Part shown: positions 34,732 to 45,636 of the stretch, in pieces
Layout of the letters: every line of letters begins with the position of its first letter
Numbering within the stretch: the first letter of the stretch is position 1
Assembly: GCA_015698045.1 (NCBI GenBank)
Contig: BLAL01000295.1
Location: forward strand, 310,001 to 374,000
DNA: 64,000 nt
Direction of reading: 5' to 3'
Source: Rhizophagus clarus
Taxonomy: Eukaryota; Glomeromycota; Glomeromycetes; Glomerales; Glomeraceae
Position numbers and translations under genes: made by a program
The notes under the pieces: generated by a model
Told to the model about the DNA's origin: nothing
Seen by the model: the letters and a program-made list of their open reading frames with translations, nothing else
Databases searched by the model: none

Positions 34732-35578
34732 ATGAGAAGTATATCATTTGGACCTTATCTGCTTGCTTTCGACATCATCATTACCATCTACATTGTCGCC
34801 ACATTTATAGCCATTATTACAGGATTGTCCTTTGGTGTAGGAAAATTGTGGGCAATCTTTGGATTTGGATTAATTCATAATGTTGTGGAAGTTTATCGTA
34901 GTTGCGCTATTCCATAGTAGCGATAATAAAACCAGTTTCAATACCTGCTTCAATATCACAATTGCGTATTCGGTGGTTGTTATCGCGGTCATTATTCAGT
35001 TGCCTTGGTATTGGGATGCGATGTTCTGTTTCAAGGCAAGTTCTTTTCTGTTATACCTCTCAATCGCCCGTGTCACTAACAATCAATCGTTAATCTGAAT
35101 CACTGAATTATTATTATTACAGGTTTGATCCTGGATTTTATTCTACCGGTCCTCTTCTTCATTGTGGCATATGAACCTGATCAGTCAGACCACTCTATTA
35201 TCAAGTTTATCCCCTATCTGCTTCCCCATCTGCTCCTTCCATATTCAATAAAAAATGAAAATACCACTCTAGTGGGCCTAGATACTTGGTCTTTGCCTCT
35301 TTCGTTCATCTCATTGAAAATGTAAATATTGTAGTTGGAAATAATTCCTGATTATCGTATGTATTTTATAAGAATGCTTTATTTATTTCTTGTCGCTTTT
35401 GTAACTCTCTTTCTCTTTTAGGGAGATTATATTCCATTTGTCATATTTTATCTCCTTTTCAGTATACGCCATTTACGTGTATAACTTTCAGAAAATCAAA
35501 AATGCAAATAATAACAACAATAATAATAATAACAATGATAACAATGATACCGATATGAGTTACGCATGTGCAAAATGA
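34732..35578 (+). pseudogene. Multi-span membrane protein gene, apparently damaged
   Basis: From ATG 34732: SFGPYLLAFDIIITIYIVAT, FIAIITGLSFGVGKLWAIFG and LIHNVVEVY, then in a shifted frame VVALFHSSDNKTSF, ITIAYSVVVIAVIIQLPWYW and DAMFCFK; then after a probable intron ending TTATTACAG (35121) LILDFILPVLFFIVAYEP, FIPYLLPHLLLPYS; a clean intron (GTAAAT...CTCTTTTAG, 35324-35429) and a last exon with HLSYFISFSVYAIYVYNF and an asparagine-rich tail ending at 35578. About six membrane spans. A one-base shift near 34890 and an awkward donor near 35040 (GCAAGT, or GTTCTT if phase is to hold) suggest a decaying copy, though later exons splice cleanly. Function unknown; I do not recognise the family. 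Confidence 0.45.
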
Positions 35579-36886
35579 CTTGACTTTATTTTGTTATACT
35601 CGTGGGGTTTTACTGCCAGTGCCATTACCATCTTGATTGGAATAAGCGAACTTAGATGTACATGAATAGTCCATATCTTATAACTTACAGTATGTTCCAC
35701 GCTTCCACATTTAATGTTAGAGCACATGATCCTCAACTTTGAATATTTGTAAAGATGGACTTCCTAAAATTATTTGAAAATACTTCACAACAGTTACTTG
35801 TACTTGATCTTTATCGTAATAAAATTTACAGTATATTATTGAAAAAACAGTAATGATAATTAATCATGACAATAAATTAGTTTTTATTGTAATATTATAA
35901 TTTAATAACTTATATTTTTTATTCTTTTGAAGACACTGGACGTAATTGATACTACGTAATGCCAAATAAAAATTGTGTACCCATCACAATCTTATCACAG
36001 ACTATATTTACAATGGTAATTGATGAAACTATGATATATCTATTTTAAAAATACAGCGAAAATTTAATAATTACAATGATCCAATTAGCATTTATTTTCG
36101 AATAGCCATAAAAGAAAACGAAAATCATTCTTGTGCTGAATTACACAAGAAGTCCATTCGTCACTTTGTTTTTTACTTTTTTTCCGATTTAGAAACGATT
36201 CACGAGAAGGTCTACATCGGGTTGTGATTTAGTGAACAATAGAAGCTGCTTATTCGCACGTGCAAACGTTACACTATTACATGTAGTACTTTGTCTTTCC
36301 ACACGGACTATATGATCCGAAGGGAAAACAAAATCAGAATCATCCTGGAATAGAAATGTGCATAAAAAGGATTATCGTTTTGCGTGCAAAATATATTTGT
36401 AATACTTCTCGTCGTATTACTCTACATCCTTAAGTAAAGACTCTCTAATAAATTCTTAATTTAGGTTAAACTGTCTACCATTGCAGGAACTCGTTCTGTA
36501 TACCCTCTGCAAAATAGATTTTCGCTCAGTGACAGATAAATTACTGTAGTATAATATTTTTGACAGCTTGAAGTAAAATTTAAACATGAAATTGCGCAAA
36601 TGTTATCATTATACCACAATGGTAAATAAAGAATTGAGTAAATAACTGATTTATCAATTTAAAAGTAATTAAGTAAACAATTCGAACATATTCTGAACCT
36701 AAAATTATAATTTTTTTACATAATTTGCAATTTAATATCATTTTCAATAATAAAACAATTTTCATACCATAATATTCTTATGAATCCTTTTTTATCTTTA
36801 TTCATTTCATATTCACTACATTCCAAGTTTATTATTTCTTTATCTCTCATATGATCATCTTTATAGACTCTAGATTTTCAGAATGT
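35579..36886. other. Intergenic; right part matches 18628-18880
   Basis: No gene is supported. 36563-36840 aligns with the 3' flank of the other BTB-TLDc gene, marking the edge of the duplicated segment. Confidence 0.5.
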
Positions 36887-38427
36887 TTAGAAGATATAAT
36901 TGGGAAGCGATCCATGATCTGTTTTATTTTTTATAACTTGAAAAACTTCATATTCTTCAAGAATAAACTTACAAACGCTCGATTGTCCTTCCATAATTTC
37001 TTTTTTAAAAAAATTTTGTTTATACCTTCCCTCAAACCAATATAGATCTTGAAATCCTAATAATGAATTACTTGAATTATAAGTCGGAATTCCACCATAT
37101 ACAACTCTACTTAATATAATATCATTTAAATCTTTTCCATTTCCCAAAGAAAAAATAAAGGAATCATCCGATTTATCCCAAGAATTATCCGATTTCCACG
37201 AATTAGGATTATAACCACCAATTATTTGATTGGTTTCTTTAACTTTAATAACCACCAAAGTAGGTCCCTTATTAACACAAAGTTTATGAAATTCTTTAAC
37301 TTTAAACCCATCTCTACTTCCACGAAGTAACAAGTTAAATTCATAATTATTATTTAAAATATTAAAATTATTTTCGTCATTATCCGTTGAATCAATCCAA
37401 CTTGATAAAAGGGCCAAATTCTTGTTACTGACTATAACGGAATCAGGTACAGATTGAAGAATAGGAACTCTTGGTGAAAGAGAATAAAATTCTGGTGGAG
37501 AATTACTATTAGATTTAAAGAACTTCGTTAATTCATCTCTTAAATTACCGGGAAGAATCTTTTCATATGGTTGAACTTCTGAAACGTACTCTTCCTCTGT
37601 AATATTGAAAAATCTAATATATGGAATAAAATCTTTTAATTGATCCTCTAATCCATTAAAATCATTTTGATCAATTTCTGGTATCTGTTCACGAGCCCAT
37701 CTTATTAAATTTTTCCAAATTTCAATTTCGTTAATGTTTAAATCATCTCGTTTAATAAATTCAAGTAATATTGATTTATCCAACGAAACAAAATTTGCTG
37801 AAGTAAAAATTGTTTCTGGTTGCTGAGCTAATAATTCACAGAAATATTTCCAAAATCTGCCAAAATTTTCATATTTATATGAAGTTAAAATAAATATATT
37901 AGCTATATTTTCTTGAAGCCAATCTCTTTCGTAAGTAATAATATACTCTTCCATGTATTTTGTTAATTCAGGTAGTACAAGCTCATCGGCAGCAGACAAT
38001 AAATCGGCGAATATATCTCGATTATTATCGTCCGTCAAAGAAAATTCTCCCGTATATATATATCTTTTTTTTTAAGAAAAAAAAAGGGGGAAATATTATT
38101 AATTCATCATTAAATTTTTTTTTTTTTTTTTTTTTATAAAATAAAAAAAAAAATTTTTAACTTATATACTTACTTTAAAATTTTCTTGAAGACTATTGGA
38201 GAAATATTAGGTTTTGTAAAAATAATTTTATCATTTTCTTTTTTCACCCAATTAGATGATAGAGCAGCCTTAAAATAAGGTGAACGAGTTCTCAAGATTA
38301 CAGAATGAGCTTCAATAATTTCTCTATCATTTATTCCACCAACTTCTAACAACACATCATAATCATCAGCTTCGATGAATAATCGTGCAATATCTTGTAA
38401 TAACGAATTTACAAAAAGTGGAGCCAT
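36887..38427 (-). CDS. BTB-BACK-TLDc protein, shortened tail
   Basis: Exons 38427-38174 and 38063-36887 join across a 110-bp intron (GTAAGTATA...) to give 476 residues. Domains are as in 19240-20867: BTB (DDYDVLLEVGG, EAHSVILRTRSPYFKAAL), BACK, TLDc (LLRGSRDGFKVKEF, KGPTLVVIKV, IIGGYNPNSWK, EEYEVFQVIK). It lacks the last ~28 residues of its sister: just after the TLDc domain a two-base loss relative to the other copy changes the frame, giving the ending GSLPNYIF, while homologous DNA continues beyond the stop. All three domains are intact, so it is probably functional. Other differences are scattered amino acid substitutions. Confidence 0.93.
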
Positions 38428-38580
38428 AAAATTTCAAAATAATAAATTTACTGTATTTTTATTACTATTTATGTGTAACTATGATCTCAAATTTGGTGAA
38501 CAAAACATTCGCCTAATGAAGATCATAGGCCGAACCCTTATGACAAGCCGTACTAGACAAAAGGTTGATGATTTTTCATT

Positions 38581-38676
38581 ATGTTTCATGATATTTTTCA
38601 TGATGACTTTTCATGATGTTTTTCATTATGTTTCATAATAAAATACATCATGAAAAGTCATCATGAAACATGATAA
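38581..38676. repeat. Perfect 21-bp-arm hairpin
   Basis: CATGATGACTTTTCATGATG with one further base (38599-38619) is exactly inverted at 38645-38665, with imperfect extension outward (ATGTTTCATGAT / ATCATGAAACAT). Shorter TTTCATGAT words are repeated around it. It may be a tiny fold-back element. Confidence 0.75.
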
Positions 38677-39339
38677 ATACCAGATGGCTAGTAACGCCAT
38701 AAACACTTATTAATTATTACACCATCTCGGACAAAAGTGTGTTAATGCCCGATAAATTATCACAGTTTCCATTTTTGAGGGATGTCTAAAGCGGGAAAAT
38801 CACGTGATCATAGCAAAATATTTGTCACCCGTACTCTTTCATTTTTATTAAGTATTCTGGCGACTTAGAAATTTTTCGGTCAATAAAATCCTATATGTCA
38901 CGCCACTATTTGTCAAGTTCGCAATTTCTTAATGCCGTAATGCGAGCCAAAAATCTGTATAAATCGGGCGACTTACCCCGCTTTAGACGACCCCATTTTT
39001 GGTAATTGACTTTACAGTCAAATCCTTTGTTAATGCCATCAAACAATTTGACTTTATAAATTACCAGTAGAAAAACCATCTAATGTTAAAATGTAAACAG
39101 TTTGCTAAAGTAGACATAACATACAAGCAGCAGTTTGCTAAGATAGACAGCACTTTAACATTAAATGCTTTGCCTAGCAACATGTTTGAGAGGACTTTCA
39201 TTTGAACTTTGCAGTTAGTAACAACGTCAAACATTTTGATTCTCAACGTTAACTTCTGTATAACCTGGCATGCCATATGAAACTTTCCAGATTTCTTAAA
39301 TATTCTTCCCATCTTTTATTATTTGAACTTCAACAGATA

Positions 39340-39510
39340 TTTACGTGCACGTTAACAGATAATTATCTAAGTATCAACAGACAATTAACTGAATATTAAC
39401 AGATAATTATCTTGAATATGAACGGATAAGTATCCAGGTATTAACAAATAATCATTTGGACATTAACAGATAATCATCTGAATATTTACAAATAATTATA
39501 CAGGTATGTT
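39340..39510. repeat. Degenerate ~30-bp tandem array
   Basis: Six or seven diverged copies of ATTAACAGATAATTATCTGAAT occur in line, e.g. near 39352, 39376, 39398, 39420, 39442 and 39462. Confidence 0.6.
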
Positions 39511-40698
39511 ATCGTAAGTAATAATTATTATATATCGAATTACATCCTTAGTGACCTTAGTGATTGTAATATTATAAAAGTAAGTTGTAGGTTAGCTAAA
39601 AGATGGAAATTCTGATTTACAACCATATAATTATTTGACTTTTAATCGTTCTAATTTCCAGGTGTTTACGGCGGTGACCAACACTAACGGGTAATATCCA
39701 AGCATTAACATATTTAATTAAGACAAAGTGCAGACATTTTATCTGAATATTTGCAATTTACCTAATCAAATCGATCTCAATTTCTCGATGAAACAAACTA
39801 ATCATTTTGGAAGTTAATAACAATGTGAAATTTTTCTAAATTAAGATATTTATAAAAATTAAACAGATATTAAATCGAAACTCTCCTGATTAAGTTTCTT
39901 TTTATTACTCTTATTACCTAATCAAAACAAATAAAAAGATTTGGAAGATGTTTCCGTGAACAAGATTCCCTTCTCGCTAAATTTACATTATCAAACAATT
40001 AACTCTGAAAGTATTCCGAATTAAACGATCAAGTTATAACCATTAAACATATCAAACTGATTGTCGACCTAAATAGAAACAATTCATTTAATTTGCATAT
40101 ATAAAGAAATTTTAATCCATACTATATTTCTAATAAAAATATAAACAAAAAGTCCAATTATTTTTAATTTGATCTGTCTGTCAGAAGAAAGTCTGTCCTC
40201 AAGAAATCCTCCCCTCCTTATTCATCATCCATCAAAACCGTCCTCTCAACCTCCATCTTGCTTACACTTAATTAACAATTTGCTGAAATAATTTATGCTT
40301 GCGTACAAAATAATTTGTTTTACCAATAATACTGACAACGGGAGTAAAAATACTATGAAGCATTACCATTTTTAAAAAGTAGAGAATGGCATTTTTTTCC
40401 GTCGTACAATAAATACATCATCTAAACTTGGTATCGCTAGCGATCCAAATACTGACGCATTAAGAAGGTAATTATGCATTTATATATTTGATTCAATTCT
40501 TTTTTTATATTTAATCCTCCAATACTTTGAAATTAACAGCGGACGGTAAACTACAAATTCTTAGTAGAGAGAAAATTAATCAAGAAAAAGAAAAGTAAAA
40601 AGAAAGTTAAAAAGAAAAAAGGAAAGGAAAGAAGGAAAGAAAAGAAGAAAGTAAAATAAAGAAGTTAAAGAAGAAGTTAAGCAACCGACAAGAATCCC

Positions 40699-40916
40699 AC
40701 TGTCCGGAATTTGTCATCAAAAATGTCCGGAATTTTGTCCTAGTATATGGAATTTGTCGGAAAGTGTTCCAAAAAGTGATCGTTTCCGGATGGTTTCTGG
40801 ACAGAACAGGCTATCCTGAAACCATCCGGAAATGATCACTTTTTGGAACACTTTCCGACAAATTCCATATACTAGGACAAAATTCCGGACATTTTTGATG
40901 ACAAATTCCGGACAGT
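40699..40916. mobile_element. 218-bp fold-back element with 99-bp arms
   Basis: The left arm from ACTGTCCGGAATTTGTC (40699) is matched by the inverted right arm ending GACAAATTCCGGACAGT (40916) over about 99 bp with one mismatch, with a centre of ~20 bp (TGGACAGAACAGGCTATCCT). The motif TGTCCGGAATTT recurs within each arm. Such near-identical arms mean recent origin or ongoing correction. A degraded relative lies at 52160-52720. Confidence 0.85.
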
Positions 40917-41757
40917 ATTTTTTCGTAGGGAATGCACAGCAAATTAAATGAAGAATATGCGGCAAGATTAAGAAAAATAAAGAATTTTAATCAAGGAGTT
41001 GGGATCAAAAAGATGATTAGAGAAATAAACAGTTCGTGAACCTGAACAAGGCATCGGAATCGACGACGAAGAAAAATCTGAAACTGACGCAAATGTTAGT
41101 TATCACGATGCAAAAGCTTTAAGTCAATCGACCAACAATACCGAAGAGTTAAAAGTTTGTATATAGAACTAGCAGGAAATGAAAAGAAAAGACATAATAA
41201 ATAACTGAAGATGTTTAGCTTGCATGAATTAAATCATGTGATCTGATAGTATAATATGCCTCGTTTTTCTAATTAACAGCTAAGCAATTTTCAATTATAT
41301 TATTAGCTAATCGATTCATGTGGATTGGTATCGCGGTTATTAATAACAAAGATTTATGTCATATTGCAACGTAGAAATAGATTTACAAAATCAAATTTAG
41401 TGTGTGTATAGTAGCAGCTGTATAGCAAACTAGTTTCATATGTAAATATGTATTATAATAAAGCGCGAAAAAAAAATTCATTTATTACTAAAAAAAACGG
41501 TTTCGCAATATTTTTTATTAAAACGATTCATAATTTGCAGAATTAAATATTTTTTCTTTAATTATAGTAAATAGAATATTACATACAGCTAGAATTTCCA
41601 TTGGAACATCAAAATTTATTATAATTTCGATAAACCGATTTCAATATGTACATTCAAATATAAAGATAAAATCTTAAGAAGTCGTTTATCTTTATCATAT
41701 GACTTGTGCACAGTCGATACTTATTATTAAAATAAATAGCACATAGATACAAATATT

Positions 41758-43030
41758 CTAATTTATACCGCTTGACAAAATTTTATCTAACATTATACCT
41801 GCACAATCTATTCCATCGTCTGAAGCCTTTTTATACCAAATAATTGCTTCTTCGATATTTATGCTGGTTCCTTTGCCAAAATGATAAAAATAACCTATTT
41901 TATATTGACCTTTAGAACACCCATTATTAGCCGATTTGAAATACCATTCAAATGCTTTGTTATAATCCTTTGCCACTCCTTTACCTTGTTCATAACATGA
42001 ACCTAAATTATATTGACCTAGATTAGATCCATTGTTAGCAGATTTTGAATACCATTTAAATGCTTCCTTATGCTTACTTCTTTTATTATAGCAGGTCCCT
42101 AAATAATCTTGAATTTTAACATATCCGTTACTAGATGATTTAGAAAACCATTTAATTGCTTTCTTATAATCCTGTTTTGTTCCTTTTCCATAATAATAGC
42201 ACTTTCCTAAACTGTACTGTCCTTGATCGCATCCATTATTAGCTGATTTAAAATACCATTTAAATGCTTTATGATAATCTTTTCTTGTTCCTTTACCATA
42301 CTCATAACAATTTCCCAAATTATATTGACCTTTAGCACAATCATTATTAGCTGATTTAGAATACCATTCAAATGCCTTTGCATAATCTTTTGCTATTCCA
42401 TTTCCATAATAATAACAATCTCCTAAATTATTTTGACTTTCAGCACATCCAATTTCAGCCGATTTCGTATACCACTCAAACGATTTCTTATAAACTTGCG
42501 CTACATCTTGACCGTACTGATAATAATATCCTAAATCATGTTGGGCTATTGAATTTCCCTTTCTAGCAGATTTTAAATTTCTAACATGCAAAATAATATT
42601 TTTATAATAAAATAATGATAATAAAAATTTTCCAATAATAATATTAAGAGGTTGTAATATATTAGATACGTTAGTATCACAATTTTCTAATAAGTATGTA
42701 AAATTTTGATTTAAATATTCTTCAATTTTATTATTAACTGTTAATAAATATAATTCTAATGCCTTATTTTTTAACAGTACAACCAATACCATGTTGATAA
42801 AAAAATCCAATAATACTAGAAAACAATAATTCATTTTCTTTATGTTTTTGCATTGATTCCAAAATTATTTTTGTATTCTTGTTATCAATATTCTTTATCC
42901 ATTTAATTAAAGTATTTTCAAGCGTTATAAGATCATTCGTGTCAATGATTTTAATTAATTTTCGATAAAAGTCTCTTAAAAATTCTTTTAAGAAATTTTC
43001 ATCATACTTGGATATATTTGTATTTAGCAT
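41758..43030 (-). pseudogene. Sel1-repeat gene with one frameshift
   Basis: It begins MLNTNISKYDENFLKEF and reads the family N-terminal module to GFFYQHGIGCTV, where the sister genes have GTT-GAC-AAA-AAT; here GTT is followed directly by AAAAAATAAG, two bases short, giving a stop at 42764. The rest stays open in the other frame to 41758: ALELYLL, IGKFLLSLFYYKNIIL, then seven Sel1 repeats to the cap YHFGKGTSINIEEAIIWYKKA. The fifth repeat lacks four residues (CYNKRSKHKEAFKWY). Everything but one A-run length is preserved, so this is either a very young pseudogene, a sequencing or assembly error, or a translated frameshift. Closest relative: 26683-28104. Confidence 0.8.
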
Positions 43031-43099
43031 ATTTGAAATTTCTTTTTAAAAAAAACAAATTTAACAGAGGATATTAAATAGTAACAATACTTGTAATAA

Positions 43100-43125
43100 T
43101 TACCGAATTATTCTGCGTATAATGA
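43100..43125 (-). promoter_or_regulatory. Conserved upstream element, copy 2
   Basis: The match to 28207-28232, here about 70 bp upstream of the 43030 start. A related shorter string (CATTATGCGCTGCATAAT) lies at about 45799, upstream of the next Sel1 gene. Confidence 0.35.
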
Positions 43126-44118
43126 GGACATATATATGTGTGATTAAGATTGACAATGAAGACGCCAAGCTTTATTTACTGTATATTGAATGGCAAATTA
43201 CATAAAACAAATGCTGTGCCAGTGCTGCGCCATTATAATGTTGCGGCTAAACGGCAACGGGCCAAGCCCGGCACAATTGCCAATACCACTTGGCAAGCTT
43301 TAAGATAATCCAAGCTTGGCAGACTTGAGAGCCAAGATCTCAGTATTTCCTTTTTTTATTCAAACAAAAATGAAACAAAATAAAATAACGCCGAGTATGG
43401 TAAAGAAACTATATACATCATCCTAGCTAATGATATTATCTTAATTGTGGTATTAAATTTCGAATTTACTTCATAAACTTAATTTTTCACATAGTTTATT
43501 TTCTCCGAGGCAATAGAAAAAATTAACTTGCAGTTAACATTATCGCCATTTTCAAAATGGTGTAGGCTATTTATTCGTGAGTGAATATTCGAATACCAAT
43601 ATTCGTCCGGTTTTCGTCCATTTTTTTGTTCTGTTTTCATCCAGTTTTCATCCGGTTTTCGGGTTTCTTTTTTTTATTCAGATATAACTGCATACATCAT
43701 TTTGAAAACGGCGATAAAATATTTTTGGGATTCAATATTTTATTGCGCCACAAAAAAACCTTCTAAATAATAAATTAAATAGCAGTATCAAGAAAAACTC
43801 TCGCAGGACTACAGGCCAAAGAACGATATCGTATTATTACGACATCGTGATATTTTGATATTATTATTTTAAAATGTAAATATTAGTAGGTAAAGTACTA
43901 ATGTATATTATTTTCTTACTAATACATGTTTAATGTTTAACTATCACTAATATAATGGTGTAAATTAGATTAGAATTTATTAGTAATAACTATCTTTTAA
44001 ATAGAAACGGAAGATATCAATATTTAATTCTTGAAAAAATATAATAGTATATGTTGTTTATTATTTATAAAGAATTTTCTAACGTTCATACAATATACTA
44101 GTTCAACTTACGCACATA
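43126..44118. other. Intergenic
   Basis: It contains a short GC-rich patch at 43210-43330 (several CCAAGC / GCTTGG words in both orientations) and the MITE at 43543-43714. No gene is supported. Confidence 0.5.
43543..43714. mobile_element. 172-bp MITE, same family as 19046-19208
   Basis: The ends TCGCCATTTTCAAAATGG and CATTTTGAAAACGGCGA are flanked by TA. Internal ATTCGTCCGGTTTTCGTCCA and a partial repetition of CATCCAGTTTTCATCCGG match the other copy in order. Confidence 0.85.
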
Positions 44119-45636
44119 TTAATTTATACTAACTTGAAGCTTCTTTAATTCTTCATTAGCACGCACTACTCCATTATTTGAAGCTTTTTTATACCAAATA
44201 ACTGCCTCTTCAATGTTTATGCTAGTTCCTATACCGTAATGATAACAAAAACCTAAATGATATTGACCTTTAGCACAATCATTATTAGCTGATTTAAAAT
44301 ACCATTCAAATGCTTTCTTATAATCTTTTGTCACTCCTTTACCATGTTTATAGCAATAACCTAAATTATTTTGCCCTTTAGCATATTCATTATTAGCTGA
44401 TTTAAAATACCATTTAAATGCCTTCTCATAATCTTGTTCTATTCCTCTCCCATAATAATAACAATCCCCTAAATTATTTTGACCCTTGCCATATCCATTT
44501 CTAGCTGATTTAGAATACCATATAAATGCTTTTTCGTAATCTTTTTCCACCCCTTTGCTATGCTTATAACAATATCCTAAAGAATCTTGACCTTCAGCAC
44601 ATCCATTATCAGCTGATTTAGAAAACCATTCAAAAGCTTTCTTATAATCTTGCGTTACTCCTTTACCATAGTAATAGCAATTTCCTAAATTACTTTGACC
44701 TTTAGCACATCCATTATTGGCTGATTTAGAATACCATTCAAATGCTTTATTAGAATCCTGTTCCACTCCTTCGCCGTATTCATAACAACGTCCTAAATCA
44801 TTTTGACCCTTAGCGTATCCATTACTTGCGGATTTAGAATACCATTCAAATGCCTTCCTTTTATCTATATCCGTTCCAATTCCATTCTCATGACACAAGC
44901 CTAAATTATATTGACTTTTAGCATATTCATTAGTAGCAGATTTAGAATACCATTCAATTGCTTTTTTATAATCCTGTACTGTTCCTCTTCCATGATAATA
45001 ACATTTTCCTAAGATATGTTGACTATTAACATACCCATAATTAGCTGACCTAGAAAACCATAAAAATGCTTTATGGTAATCTTGTGTTATTTCTTTCCCA
45101 TTGTAATAATATTTTCCTAAATTATATTGAGCAACCAAATCACCTTTTCTAGCAGATATTAAACATTTATCCAAATTTCTTTCATCTAAAATAATATCTT
45201 TATAATAAAATAATGATAATAAAAAGTTTCCAATAATAATATTAATATTTTGTGATGATATTTCAAATTCATTAATAATACTTTTTTCTAATAAATGTAC
45301 TATAAAAGATTCTTTAAATTCTTTTTCAATTTTAATACTTAATAAATATAATTCTAACGCTTTATTTTTATCAACGATACAACCAATACCATATTGATAA
45401 AAAAATCCAATAATACTAGAAAATAATGATTCATTTTCCTTATGATTTTGCATTGATTCTAAAATTGTTTCGGTATTCTTATTAATATTATTTATCCAGT
45501 CTTTCAAAGTATTTTCTAAAGTATTTAAATCATTCTTATTAATTAATTCTATAATTTTTTGACAAAAATCTCTTGAAAATTTTTTTAAGAAATTTTCGTC
45601 ATATTTTTCATGTTCAGAAGTATTAGTTCCTGTCAT
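44119..45636 (-). CDS. Sel1-repeat protein, 9 repeats
   Basis: A 505-residue unspliced protein starting MTGTNTSEHEKYDENFLKKF. The N-terminal module (1-180) has LKDWINNIN, FSSIIGFFYQYGIGC, DKNKALELYLLSI and IGNFLLSLFYYKDIIL. Nine Sel1 repeats run from GDLVAQYNLGKYYYNG to the cap CYHYGIGTSINIEEAVIWYKKA. The third repeat is of a distinct subtype with CHENGIGTDIDKRKAF, also seen in repeats 5 and 11 of the next gene, so these two share a more recent ancestor for that part. It lies in a run of three minus-strand Sel1 genes (41758-48950). Confidence 0.93.
   Translation of the reverse strand: MTGTNTSEHEKYDENFLKKFSRDFCQKIIELINKNDLNTLENTLKDWINNINKNTETILESMQNHKENESLFSSIIGFFYQYGIGCIVDKNKALELYLLSIKIEKEFKESFIVHLLEKSIINEFEISSQNINIIIGNFLLSLFYYKDIILDERNLDKCLISARKGDLVAQYNLGKYYYNGKEITQDYHKAFLWFSRSANYGYVNSQHILGKCYYHGRGTVQDYKKAIEWYSKSATNEYAKSQYNLGLCHENGIGTDIDKRKAFEWYSKSASNGYAKGQNDLGRCYEYGEGVEQDSNKAFEWYSKSANNGCAKGQSNLGNCYYYGKGVTQDYKKAFEWFSKSADNGCAEGQDSLGYCYKHSKGVEKDYEKAFIWYSKSARNGYGKGQNNLGDCYYYGRGIEQDYEKAFKWYFKSANNEYAKGQNNLGYCYKHGKGVTKDYKKAFEWYFKSANNDCAKGQYHLGFCYHYGIGTSINIEEAVIWYKKASNNGVVRANEELKKLQVSIN

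Larger units (their letters stand above)
38428..41757. other. Intergenic with hairpins and a short-repeat array
   Basis: It holds the hairpin at 38581-38676, the AACAGATAATTATC repeats at 39340-39510 and the long fold-back at 40699-40916. A purine run (AAAGAAAAGAAGAAAG) lies at 40560-40680. No gene is supported: the open frames at 39061-39312 and 40717-40965 lie in repeats. Confidence 0.5.

Noticed and set aside
40717-40965. Minus-strand open frame of 82 codons
   Set aside because: It lies wholly in the fold-back element and reads the two arms.
43581-43766. Open frame of 61 codons
   Set aside because: It starts in and mostly overlaps the TA-flanked MITE; its Phe/Ile-rich translation reflects T-rich repeats.
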